Shown here piece after piece: positions 50,936-59,664 of a stretch of DNA of 64,000 bases; position 1 is the first letter of the stretch; each line of letters opens with the position of its first letter. The DNA is from Acidobacteriaceae bacterium (GTDB lineage Bacteria > Acidobacteriota > Terriglobia > Terriglobales > Acidobacteriaceae), in NCBI GenBank assembly GCA_003164635.1, contig PLTV01000391.1, forward strand, positions 870 through 64,869, read 5' to 3'. The notes below the pieces were generated by a model. The model did not search any database. It was given only the letters and a program-made list of their open reading frames with translations, and was not told the DNA's origin. A program made the position numbers and the translations under genes.

Positions 50936-53900
50936 TTACTCTGCCGAAAAAGAAGAAAGAGTCACCGGCCCCAGGAGTCCGGATGCCACCAGAGGTGAAT
51001 TGACCTTATAGGGCTTTACGGTTGTAAAGGTGTATTGCTTCGCATTCGGCTGTTGATCGCCAATGAGCCGATTCACCCACGCATTCGTCACCTTGATTGC
51101 GACCTCGTTCCTGCCCGGCTTCAAAGCGGTTGTCACGTCGACACGGTATGGTTTGTGCCAAACGACGCCGAGCGGCTTGCCATTGACTATGACCTGAGCA
51201 AGGTTGTCGACCTCCCCAAGATTCAGCCACAGATGCGTAGCTCTCCGGAACCACTCAGGCTTTGCATCAATATCCTTTGTATAAGTGCCCGTGCCGGAAA
51301 AATACTTGACGCCTTCATCGGCGTTGTCGCTCCACGAGGAAAGGCTTGCCATGGTTGTGGAAGGGGGAGCACCTCGTTCCGGTTGGAAGGCCACGTTCCA
51401 CGGGCCTTCCAGAGTCATGAGTTGTTTCTCAGTTTCAAAGGGCAGCGTGCGGGACTTCTCCTGGGTTGTCTTGCGAAAGACGACAAAGACCGTACCCCAC
51501 GGTCCAAGTTTGATGGGAACGGTGGTTCGACCATCGGCAATTGTGAATGGGGCGGGAACTGATTTTCCAGTCTCGGCGTACCATAACTCAGGCGCCTTGC
51601 CACCTATTCGAAAGCTGGCGTTGAAGACTTGATCGTAGTCACTCCTGTTGTCGACGAAGTAGAGATCGCCATCGCTGAGCTTGCGGTGAACAAAGGGCAG
51701 GCGAACGTCGCCTTCCGACTTTGTGTAATCAAAGTCTGGTGCGATTTTCAGCAGGGCCAGCGCTTCTGCTGGGGATTGCCCTGCGTAGACAGCGCCCTTA
51801 CCCACTTTGTGAATTCCGGAGCCATCGCCAAATAATTCTTCGTTGAGCTTTCGGAATTCGGCCTGATCGTCGGCAAGACTCGGATCGTCGATTGGTTTAG
51901 AGCCAACAATGACAGCTCCTTCGACCACTAGGTTACGAATCGCACGCAGTGCGGGTAAAGACATGTGCCGGCTATAGGGGTCAAGCCCCAGCAGACGGTA
52001 GCTCATTCCGCTCTTTGTGGTGATTTTCCCGTCTGCGACGGTAAGTTCGTGGATAAGACCGTCGGCGTTGATGTAATCGAATCCATAACCCGCGGGCAGG
52101 TCGGGCGACTTATCGCCAAAGATTGCGGTAAGGTTGGAATCTTCGCCATAGAAGTAGAGCAGATCCGCGCCAAAATGACCCTGCTGGAGGAGATAACTGG
52201 TTCGGGCTAGATAGTCGATCCAGGGTCCTGCCTGGTCTGCCCACGTCTCATTGCGGTTGAACCATTGACCATAAGGCCCAAGGGTCAGTCCAGGCGCTTT
52301 GTTGACCAGCGGTTGGTGGGCCGATTCGTGAATGACGATTCGGTTGATGCCGTTGAGGAACTCCTGGTCGGCGGTGGGCTTGAGCGTAGCCGGCGACCAT
52401 CCCCAGGGCGCCTCTGAAGCGGTCATGGATTCTGCGGCTGCCAGGTTTTGTCCGTAGATATGGGCCACTGAGGCCGACTCGCGGTCGTCGGCGTTGTAGC
52501 CGTATGTCTCTTTATTGACGCCGGGCCTCTGGGTCCACATTGCCGACATGGGAACCTCGTTGAGTTTCTTTACTTCCATGCCGTCGGCGATCAAGGCGCG
52601 CCCGGATTCATGCGATTCCCCATAATGGCCAAGGTTGTGAGCATGGATGGACGCTTCAACCTGCGCGTAATGCTCATCGGAAGTGAGGTCGGCGATTGTT
52701 TTTCTCAGGTCCCACAGGAATCGATCACTGGCCGCTGCGCTCTCGACGACATGACCCGCCAGGACGGGAAGCCATGGGGTTGGATCGTAGCCTCGATATT
52801 TCTTGAATTGGGCGATCATGTTATCAGTCCAGTTTTGCGGACCGGCTTCCCAACTGTCCGTAATGATGAATCGCAGGCCACGTTTCCCCATGAGGTCTGG
52901 CCCGACCGTGTGCTCGTATGTATCCAGATAGGTGTCCATGTAATGGCGGACATAGCGGCCGTCGAGCTTGTCGACCTCGAACCCCGTGGCTTCGCGGGTT
53001 GCGGGGTGATTGCGAATGCCGAGCAAAGAGTAACCCAGGCGCACGACGACCCAACGGCCTGGGGGCGGGGTCCAATCCAAGGTGCCGTCGGGCTGCATTT
53101 TGCTGGTGAGATCGACGATCGAATTCTTGTCGATAGCCTCAGACGCCGGCACGGTTGGTGTGGCCAACCCGTATAGGTCGTCCATGGTTGTGAAGGCCGC
53201 TTTATCTTCGAATCTGTTTACACGAGCGCCGGTGTAAAGCACGAGTTCGGCGACATCTACTGAAGCTGGCGCTGGGGCTTTCGTTGCGAACGTGATGCGG
53301 AAGAAGCGCGCGGTTACAGGAGCGAATGCGGTCGTGGTCCCAACATCTCCGTTTTCGATATGGACAACATTTCGAAAGGTCTGGCCGTCATCGCTGGCTT
53401 CGAGATCGCATCCGTTTTCGCCGCTGCCCTCGCAGATCTGCATCGCGTCGCGAGAACTGGCCATGTGCAACGTGATGGCCTGGATGCGCACAGGCTTCTC
53501 AAACTCGTAAAGCAGCCAGGACGGAACACCCGCCTTAGCGGAGGAAAACGTTATGCCGTGGACATCGTCTCCATCGGAGAGCGGGGTGGGATCGATCGGA
53601 ACATCGGGCGCTGCGCTGGTGGTCACCTTGGGATGCAGTGTGAAGATGGCGACATCATCTTCGGGAAGCCGATAAGCAACGACTGCACTGTCGGCATAGT
53701 GCACCGGGTCGGCCGCTGCGGTCAAATAGTCTGGCAAGTCATGGTTGGGCAGGTTCTGGAAGGCTCCGGTGTTTGAGGGGGGATGCGGCAGAACTCCGTG
53801 AAACGGCTTCGAGCCTTCGACCTCGATCTCACTCCATACATATTTTTTCATCGCTTCCGCTGGGGGAACCCAGGGACCACCGGTCTCGCTCCAGCCGGGC

Positions 53901-54265
53901 GATCCTGCGATGGCTTCTTCCATACCAAATTGATCGGCGAGAGTCGTTGCGTATTTGAATGCGTCTTTCCACTCCGGGGTCATGTAAGCAAGACGATGAT
54001 CGACGACCTGGGGGGTATCGAGAGCCGCGTCGAAGTTCTGAAATCCGCCAAGCCCGATGCGGTGCATCCACTCCAAATCCAGTTTGATTCCTTCTTTGGT
54101 GATGTTCCCGTTCATCCAGTGCCACCAAACGCGGGGCCGAGCGCTTTCAGGCGGATTTTCAAATCCGCTCTTGAGGGGATCAGTCGGGTTTTGCTGTTGG
54201 GCTACGGATGGAGCTATACATACCAGAAGGACGGACAGGGCGAGTCGTATTGCCTTGGAATTCAT
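50936..54265 (-). CDS. Secreted GH106 alpha-L-rhamnosidase
   Basis: 1109 residues from the ATG at 54265, chosen because AAGGGG lies before it and a signal peptide begins there (AIRLALSVLLVCIAPSVAQ); an ATG eight codons upstream lacks both. RPRVWWHWMNGNITKEGIKLDLEWM followed by GLGGFQNFD, LAYMTPEWKDAFKYA and GSPGWSETGGPWV is the characteristic start of GH106 catalytic domains. A family-like VHESAHQP block and a C-terminal beta-sandwich (LWLNLGEVDNLAQVIVNG) of glycoside-hydrolase family 2 type are present. GH106 enzymes remove alpha-L-rhamnose from plant glycosides and rhamnogalacturonan. Probably periplasmic or extracellular. No other rhamnose gene is adjacent. Confidence 0.93.
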   Translation of the reverse strand: MNSKAIRLALSVLLVCIAPSVAQQQNPTDPLKSGFENPPESARPRVWWHWMNGNITKEGIKLDLEWMHRIGLGGFQNFDAALDTPQVVDHRLAYMTPEWKDAFKYATTLADQFGMEEAIAGSPGWSETGGPWVPPAEAMKKYVWSEIEVEGSKPFHGVLPHPPSNTGAFQNLPNHDLPDYLTAAADPVHYADSAVVAYRLPEDDVAIFTLHPKVTTSAAPDVPIDPTPLSDGDDVHGITFSSAKAGVPSWLLYEFEKPVRIQAITLHMASSRDAMQICEGSGENGCDLEASDDGQTFRNVVHIENGDVGTTTAFAPVTARFFRITFATKAPAPASVDVAELVLYTGARVNRFEDKAAFTTMDDLYGLATPTVPASEAIDKNSIVDLTSKMQPDGTLDWTPPPGRWVVVRLGYSLLGIRNHPATREATGFEVDKLDGRYVRHYMDTYLDTYEHTVGPDLMGKRGLRFIITDSWEAGPQNWTDNMIAQFKKYRGYDPTPWLPVLAGHVVESAAASDRFLWDLRKTIADLTSDEHYAQVEASIHAHNLGHYGESHESGRALIADGMEVKKLNEVPMSAMWTQRPGVNKETYGYNADDRESASVAHIYGQNLAAAESMTASEAPWGWSPATLKPTADQEFLNGINRIVIHESAHQPLVNKAPGLTLGPYGQWFNRNETWADQAGPWIDYLARTSYLLQQGHFGADLLYFYGEDSNLTAIFGDKSPDLPAGYGFDYINADGLIHELTVADGKITTKSGMSYRLLGLDPYSRHMSLPALRAIRNLVVEGAVIVGSKPIDDPSLADDQAEFRKLNEELFGDGSGIHKVGKGAVYAGQSPAEALALLKIAPDFDYTKSEGDVRLPFVHRKLSDGDLYFVDNRSDYDQVFNASFRIGGKAPELWYAETGKSVPAPFTIADGRTTVPIKLGPWGTVFVVFRKTTQEKSRTLPFETEKQLMTLEGPWNVAFQPERGAPPSTTMASLSSWSDNADEGVKYFSGTGTYTKDIDAKPEWFRRATHLWLNLGEVDNLAQVIVNGKPLGVVWHKPYRVDVTTALKPGRNEVAIKVTNAWVNRLIGDQQPNAKQYTFTTVKPYKVNSPLVASGLLGPVTLSSFSAE

Positions 54266-54583
54266 TGCTTCCCCTTGTGATCGGAACATCGCATTCGGGT
54301 TGGGCGAATTAATTGCTCTTGATTGCTCAGGCTGCGTCGGCGCGGCTTCGCAATCGCGGCTTCCATTGAATGTGGGTGATCAACGCTTCTGATCGGCTCC
54401 AGATCCAGGAAACCTTTCGCGAACATAGTAAATGAATGCGGAACAATCAAGTAAGGCGGCAGGGATTCGAAACCAGGATCGGCAAGGAATCTGAGACCGA
54501 GACGCGGCCTCGAAGATTTGTTGCGCGTGCGAACGGCAGTGCGCCGGAGCTAGGCAGCTCCGGCGCGTTGCGGCTAGCTCAAG
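54266..54583. other. Intergenic region between two minus-strand genes
   Basis: 318 bp between the GH106 start and the phosphoesterase stop. Apart from the strong hairpin listed separately near its right end, I see no gene. A short 62-codon minus frame overlapping the GH106 leader has no recognisable features. Confidence 0.4.
54541..54566 (-). terminator. Strong hairpin, likely terminator of the phosphoesterase gene
   Basis: GCGCCGGAGCT-AGGC-AGCTCCGGCGC: a perfect 11-bp GC-rich stem with a tetraloop, 18 bp beyond the phosphoesterase stop on the minus strand. It is the strongest perfect stem I find in the window. No T-run follows, as is common in GC-rich genomes. Confidence 0.6.
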
Positions 54584-56656
54584 TCAGTTCGCGGGGAAGT
54601 TGAACAGACCGAAGAGGTCGTCGAGAGCCGGAGAATTAACCGGAACGTATGGGTTCTGAGTTGAGGCGATAGGGTTGGGGAAGTTATCGCGGCTGCGGTT
54701 GGTAATGGTGGGAAGGCCCCAGTTGGCCTCAATGAATTTGTCGATCGACACGTGATCGGCATACTCGTGGGCAACGTGGCCTTGCTTTGCAAATGGAGAT
54801 ACCGCAATGAAGACAATGCGGGTGCCGTCGCCGAAGAAGTCGAGCGGCTGCACGTAGCCGGAGTCGTAGTAGCCGCCGCCTTCATCTTCGGTGATGAATA
54901 TTGCGGTACTCGCCCAGAGCGTTGGATTCTCCTGAACCGCCTCAACGATCTTCTTGCTGAAGGACTCGAACAGATCGAGTTTCGAAGAACTGGGATGCCC
55001 GTCAACCAGACCGCTCGGCTTTACGATGGAGACCGCTGGAAGGGTTCCACTTTGAATGTCACTGTACAGGTTGGCAGTGTCCTGTATGTGAGCATTGCGC
55101 ACGGTTGCGTTGGCCATGATAGAGGTGTCGTACTGGAATGGATTGCAGATGGTGCAATACTCGTCAGTCTTCGCTCCGATGGCAGCGTAGTTGAGCTGGT
55201 AGGGATCGGGAACATAGTTATTCCACTGATCGCCGTAGTACTTCCAGGACACGTTGGCCTTGATTAGATCGTCGCCAATACTGGGCACGGAGGAAGGAGG
55301 AATGGTAAATGGTGTGTTGTCGACGTTGTTGTCGGTGTAAGCGTTGTTGCCATTGCCGAAGTAGCCGGGGTTGTAGTTGTTGAGCAGATAGAAGTGCCCC
55401 TTTTGGCAGCGAGAGTCGATGGGGTTCGGGAGGGAGCTGAGGTAATTAAGGATGGGAGCTACGCCAGGCTGCGTGGAATCCGCGCAGTTCGAATAGGAGC
55501 CTCCACCGTAAGCAGAGGATCCGAATGCGCCGCCGCCGTAACCGTCTTCCGCATACCAATTGTTCGTCTTCGGAGCCGGATTGGGATCTTCGACTTCATT
55601 CACAACGCCGGCGTTCTTGGTGCCCTTGTAGACTTCCACGTTTTCAGGAGGCATCTTCGCATTGCCCTTGCCGTCGCTGAACCAGATGGCATCGGCATGC
55701 CCGAACATGATGTGGTTTGCACCGGTGCCACCGTTGACAGACTGGTGGAAGTTGTCGCTGATGGCGTAGGTGTCGGCGAGTTGTTTGAAGTAGGGAGCAT
55801 CGCCGTTCTGCATGTTGTAAAAGCCCATCGAGGTTGAGCCTTCACCCGTTGTAACGGCCGTTGGAGAATACTCGGTGCTGAATTCCGAGGGCTGGGGCAA
55901 GCCGTTGGTACCCGCGCCCACGGTGGTTTCAACCCAGGGAAACAGGGCTGCATCGCAACCAGAAGGATTGTCTTCAGTGGAGCGATCGATGCTGCAGTCG
56001 AGTTGTTGCCACATTTGATAGAAGCGGTGCACCGGGCTTGCCGCATACGAGTCATACGTAAAGGTCTTGCCGTTGGTGAGTTGGAAAGGACCGGCCGGCA
56101 GCGAGTCGACGTCGGTGATGCGAACGTCGGGCACATGACTCTTCTGCCCGGTTCCGCCCGAAACGAGATATTGATAGCCGTCTGCGGTCAGGCCGTTCTC
56201 AGACGCCTGGGCCAGACTAAGGCTGTCACTCGAAACATAGGAATCTGTCGGCCCACCGGTGAGCGGCGCGGGAAGATTGTTGGTCGGGAATGAACTTTTT
56301 TCTGGACTGAGCAGGAATGCATCGGGTTTCTTATCGGCGGCGGCGCTTTGTGCAGCCTTGGCCCAGTTCGCGCCCGGCTTTCCTTCGGCCGTGATAATTC
56401 CCTCGGAAAGCAAGTTTTGGACGTGCTCGGTTGATTTGGGCGGAACATACGTCGCGAACACGTGATCGAAGCTGCGGTTCTCACCGATAATCACGATGAC
56501 ATGCTTGATTGGTGTCGCCGTGTAGTTGTCGCGTGATGGGGTTTGCGCGGTTTCTGCAGCGAAGGCATTGCCAAGAACGAACTGGAACATCGCAATCGAG
56601 ATCAGTCCATTCTTGACAGCCTTCAGCGCTTTGCGTGCGAAAAGCTTGAAACTCAT
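54584..56656 (-). CDS. Phospholipase C / acid-phosphatase-like phosphoesterase
   Basis: 690 residues from the ATG at 56656 (GGAGG six bases upstream). A signal sequence (LISIAMFQFVLGNAFA) precedes the phosphoesterase family core: IKHVIVIIGENRSFDHVFATYVP near the N terminus supplies the metal-binding Glu-Asn pair, followed by GHADAIWF, and FITEDEGGGYYDSG near the C terminus supplies Glu/Asp ligands of the alkaline-phosphatase-superfamily site. This family includes bacterial non-hemolytic phospholipase C and AcpA acid phosphatases. Likely secreted, acting on phosphate esters or phospholipids. It stands between the MCO gene and the GH106 gene on the same strand, but the large gaps suggest separate transcription. 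Confidence 0.9.
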   Translation of the reverse strand: MSFKLFARKALKAVKNGLISIAMFQFVLGNAFAAETAQTPSRDNYTATPIKHVIVIIGENRSFDHVFATYVPPKSTEHVQNLLSEGIITAEGKPGANWAKAAQSAAADKKPDAFLLSPEKSSFPTNNLPAPLTGGPTDSYVSSDSLSLAQASENGLTADGYQYLVSGGTGQKSHVPDVRITDVDSLPAGPFQLTNGKTFTYDSYAASPVHRFYQMWQQLDCSIDRSTEDNPSGCDAALFPWVETTVGAGTNGLPQPSEFSTEYSPTAVTTGEGSTSMGFYNMQNGDAPYFKQLADTYAISDNFHQSVNGGTGANHIMFGHADAIWFSDGKGNAKMPPENVEVYKGTKNAGVVNEVEDPNPAPKTNNWYAEDGYGGGAFGSSAYGGGSYSNCADSTQPGVAPILNYLSSLPNPIDSRCQKGHFYLLNNYNPGYFGNGNNAYTDNNVDNTPFTIPPSSVPSIGDDLIKANVSWKYYGDQWNNYVPDPYQLNYAAIGAKTDEYCTICNPFQYDTSIMANATVRNAHIQDTANLYSDIQSGTLPAVSIVKPSGLVDGHPSSSKLDLFESFSKKIVEAVQENPTLWASTAIFITEDEGGGYYDSGYVQPLDFFGDGTRIVFIAVSPFAKQGHVAHEYADHVSIDKFIEANWGLPTITNRSRDNFPNPIASTQNPYVPVNSPALDDLFGLFNFPAN

Positions 56657-56800
56657 CGAAGTCCTCCGGGGAAGGCCGAGTTGATTACCTCGGCTGGAGG
56701 AACCATAGACGCAGAAAATGAATAGCACACGCAAGGGCTCTTAACAGGAGATGAATTCACTTTCAACGTACCAATGGGGCGCAATTTATTCGCTGGATTT

Positions 56801-58654
56801 TCATTGACGCGCAGTGAGATTGGAGCATCGTGATTCGGCTGTATTGTTTTCACAACTGCGCGCAACGTTCTGATCTGTTTTCGCGGACGGCGAGACTACC
56901 CGGATCGTACCCATCATGCCCTTATCTTCATGTTCGAGAATGTGACAGTGATAGAGGAATGTTCCGATCGTTTTGGGGTCGCGAAAATCCATGCGCAGAC
57001 GCACGCTGGGATAAGCAAGCGAATGACCATCGTAGTAGGGAACGTTCACCGTATCGCGAAGGAAATTTTCTTGAAGCGAACGGCCTTGATATTCGAGCAA
57101 AAGAAAATGAAGCTGATGGATATGAAAGTCGTGCAGTTCCCGGGAACGATTTTCAATGATCCAATCTTCAACAGTTCCCTGCTCTGTAACGATATTGGGC
57201 ACGTCGGAAGTCATTTCAAACATTTTGGGTTCCTGCCCGTCAACGGTCAGATAGAACTCAACTGCGCTTGTCGGATCGTTGGGATCATCGAGCTTTTCAG
57301 AAAAGTAAAGACGCCGCGTGCGAACGGGCTGCACATCGCCCAACCATGCCTTCTCCGCTGATGGCGTGGGACGCAAAGCGGGCTGAAGGCTTGAATGGGG
57401 TTGCGGCGCATCACGCGGGACCTCGATTGTTGCCAGCATTCGGTTGGGATCGTTCTCTCCGCCGGGACCTGTATCGACACTGCGCGTCACGAGCAGCCCA
57501 GATTGACCTTCTGAGGGAGCAGTGACAATGAATTCGACGCGGGAGCCGGGTGGCACGCCAAGATGCGTCTGCCAATCCGCACCTGCGCTCTGTGTATCGA
57601 TATGGTGCATGGGCACACCATCTATCGCTACCAGTCCCAGGGGCTGCGGTGCGTTCAGAATGAGCATTTGCAAGTTGAGATAGGTGATCGCGGAGGCGTT
57701 GAGCACGCGCCACAACTGTCGCTCACCCGCGCGCAACTTGATAATTGCGGGAGGGTAGGCGGGATAGGGAACGGGAACAAAATTGATGGAGAGATCTTTC
57801 GCCGGTTTGCCGAACCCGGTGCCCGTATTGGCAGCATCCCCGTCGCGATCGACAAGGAATTTTGGGATTACGGGCTCAGATTTCGCGGGCTGCGCGGCGG
57901 GATCCATCAGGTCCTGGTCGCGGATGATGAAAACGCGTTCGGGCAATCCCCCGAGGCTCGGCTCGGAGCGCTCAATTCCTTCGACGATCAATGCGCCAGA
58001 AGCTCCGCCGAGCAATTGCTGCTTGGCGAACCCGTGGATGTGTGGGTGATACCAATACAGACCGGGCGGTTCGTCCTGGGGAATTGTGAACCGGTATTCG
58101 AAGGGCGGATCGCCGGGCTGCACTGAGGTCGTGAGGACCTCGTCCTGATGACAGACCGGGGGAATGGTGAGCCCGTGAAAGTGAAGGTTTGTGGAGATTG
58201 CGGTCATTGCCCCACTGGAGCACGCATGGCCATTCATTGGATGGATGTGGGGATGTATTGGAGTAGTCGCAGCTACGCCAAGGTTAGGCTCGGTGAGCTC
58301 GTTGTTCAGGTGAAGAACGATGAGATCGCCGGGGTGCACACGAAGGTTCGGGGATTGATGACCTGCGTCATCGGTATAGCAATAGCGGACAGAGCCATCG
58401 GGCCGTACCGAATTCTGCACGGATAGCGTTGTCTCGAGAACTCCATTGACGCTGCGAAGGTCTGCAGGCTCCTCCACGAGACTGCCGGGGAGCGGACGCG
58501 GACAGACTGTGGTGACCGCCTGCACTGCGAGCGCGTTGAGACTGCAAGCCACCGTTGCGCAACCTAAACATGCAAGGCAGGCAAATTTCTGTATTCGTGA
58601 GCGGCTCAAGGGGAGAAAGACGAATGGGGAAGGATTAAGACTGCATAGTTTCAT
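56801..58654 (-). CDS. Secreted multicopper oxidase
   Basis: 617 residues with a signal-type hydrophobic segment (FACLACLGCATVACSLNA). All four copper-binding motifs are visible: LHFHG, WYHPHIHG, HDFHIHQLHF and YHCHILEHEDKGMM. The last contains the T1 cysteine and axial methionine. Three cupredoxin domains in one chain match bacterial laccases and CueO-type enzymes, though the length is above CueO. Methionine-rich loops typical of CueO are not obvious. Likely periplasmic, oxidising phenolics or cuprous ions. It is divergent from the DODA-type dioxygenase gene; both could act on aromatic compounds. Confidence 0.92.
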   Translation of the reverse strand: MKLCSLNPSPFVFLPLSRSRIQKFACLACLGCATVACSLNALAVQAVTTVCPRPLPGSLVEEPADLRSVNGVLETTLSVQNSVRPDGSVRYCYTDDAGHQSPNLRVHPGDLIVLHLNNELTEPNLGVAATTPIHPHIHPMNGHACSSGAMTAISTNLHFHGLTIPPVCHQDEVLTTSVQPGDPPFEYRFTIPQDEPPGLYWYHPHIHGFAKQQLLGGASGALIVEGIERSEPSLGGLPERVFIIRDQDLMDPAAQPAKSEPVIPKFLVDRDGDAANTGTGFGKPAKDLSINFVPVPYPAYPPAIIKLRAGERQLWRVLNASAITYLNLQMLILNAPQPLGLVAIDGVPMHHIDTQSAGADWQTHLGVPPGSRVEFIVTAPSEGQSGLLVTRSVDTGPGGENDPNRMLATIEVPRDAPQPHSSLQPALRPTPSAEKAWLGDVQPVRTRRLYFSEKLDDPNDPTSAVEFYLTVDGQEPKMFEMTSDVPNIVTEQGTVEDWIIENRSRELHDFHIHQLHFLLLEYQGRSLQENFLRDTVNVPYYDGHSLAYPSVRLRMDFRDPKTIGTFLYHCHILEHEDKGMMGTIRVVSPSAKTDQNVARSCENNTAESRCSNLTARQ

Positions 58655-58792
58655 ACCCTATAGTTTTCCTGACGAAGATGAACGGACGGTAAACAGCCGC
58701 ATCGACTGGGATTCCAGCAGTGGAGGGGTTGGCTAAAATGGTTGAAGTCCCGCCGCGTATTTACGAAACCACGGACTGTGGAGAGGTTTGCG

Positions 58793-59575
58793 ATGACGGA
58801 GAGAATGCCAGCCGTGTTTTTCGGACACGGAAATCCAATGAATGCGCTGTTCACAAATCACTACACCGAAGCGTGGGCCGGCCTCGGCAACGCCATGCGA
58901 CGCCCGAAAGCAATTCTTTGCCTGTCTGCGCACTGGTACGTTCCGGGCGCGGCCATCACGGTGAGTACTGCGCCGCGAACGATTCACGACTTCGGCGGCT
59001 TCCCGCCCGAGCTTTATCACGTGCAGTATCCGGCGCCGGGAAGTCCCGAGCTTGCCTCGCGCGTGCAGAGCCTGCTTGCTCCGCTACCGGTAAGGAGAGA
59101 CGAGCATTGGGGGCTCGATCACGGGACGTGGTCTGTGCTTTGCCATGCGTATCCCCATGCGGACGTGCCGGTGGTGCAACTTAGCATCGACGAGACACAG
59201 CCCGCGGCCTTTCACTACGAAATCGGCCGACGCCTTGCTCCTCTGCGCGAGGAGGGCGTGTTGATTATCGGAAGCGGGAACCTGATCCATAACTTGCACG
59301 CATATGCGTGGGGACAACATCGACCTGAGCCTTACGACTGGGCATTGCGATTTGAGGGTAGGGTGCGGGAATTGCTTCTGGCAGGCGAAAGCGCTCCGCT
59401 GGTGCAGTACGATGAGAAGCTTGGACGTGAGGCATTGCTGGCGGTACCGACTCCCGATCACTACTTGCCTCTGCTTTATGTGCTGGGAACGCGCACTGCA
59501 GCCGATCAAATCAGCTTTCCTGTCGAAGGCATCGATGGCGGATCGATTTCGATGCTCACAGTGCTCCTGGACTGA
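58793..59575 (+). CDS. ygiD: DODA-type aromatic ring-opening dioxygenase (YgiD-like)
   Basis: 260 residues from the ATG at 58793 (GGAGAGG six bases before it), matching YgiD length (about 262). RMPAVFFGHGNPMNAL, LCLSAHWYVPG, IHDFGGFPPELY, WGLDHGTWSVLCHAYPHADVPVVQLS and IGSGNLIHNL are the family blocks, with metal-binding histidines in GHG, SAHW and DHGTW. The family includes extradiol 4,5-DOPA dioxygenase of E. coli; zinc and iron forms exist. Cytoplasmic. It faces the multicopper oxidase gene across 138 bp. Confidence 0.92.
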   Translation: MTERMPAVFFGHGNPMNALFTNHYTEAWAGLGNAMRRPKAILCLSAHWYVPGAAITVSTAPRTIHDFGGFPPELYHVQYPAPGSPELASRVQSLLAPLPVRRDEHWGLDHGTWSVLCHAYPHADVPVVQLSIDETQPAAFHYEIGRRLAPLREEGVLIIGSGNLIHNLHAYAWGQHRPEPYDWALRFEGRVRELLLAGESAPLVQYDEKLGREALLAVPTPDHYLPLLYVLGTRTAADQISFPVEGIDGGSISMLTVLLD

Positions 59576-59584
59576 TCTCGATTC

Positions 59585-59614
59585 TTGACACACCTATTCA
59601 TCTAGGGATAGAGT
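59585..59614 (+). promoter_or_regulatory. Possible promoter of the ADOP permease
   Basis: TTGACA (59585-59590), an 18-base spacer and TAGAGT (59609-59614; four of six matches) about 50 bp before the permease start. Fair support only. Confidence 0.35.
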
Positions 59615-59664
59615 TTCCTTACCAAGCCGTCTAGGGGTTTAGCCGCGGGTGGTCGAGGTGGCCT

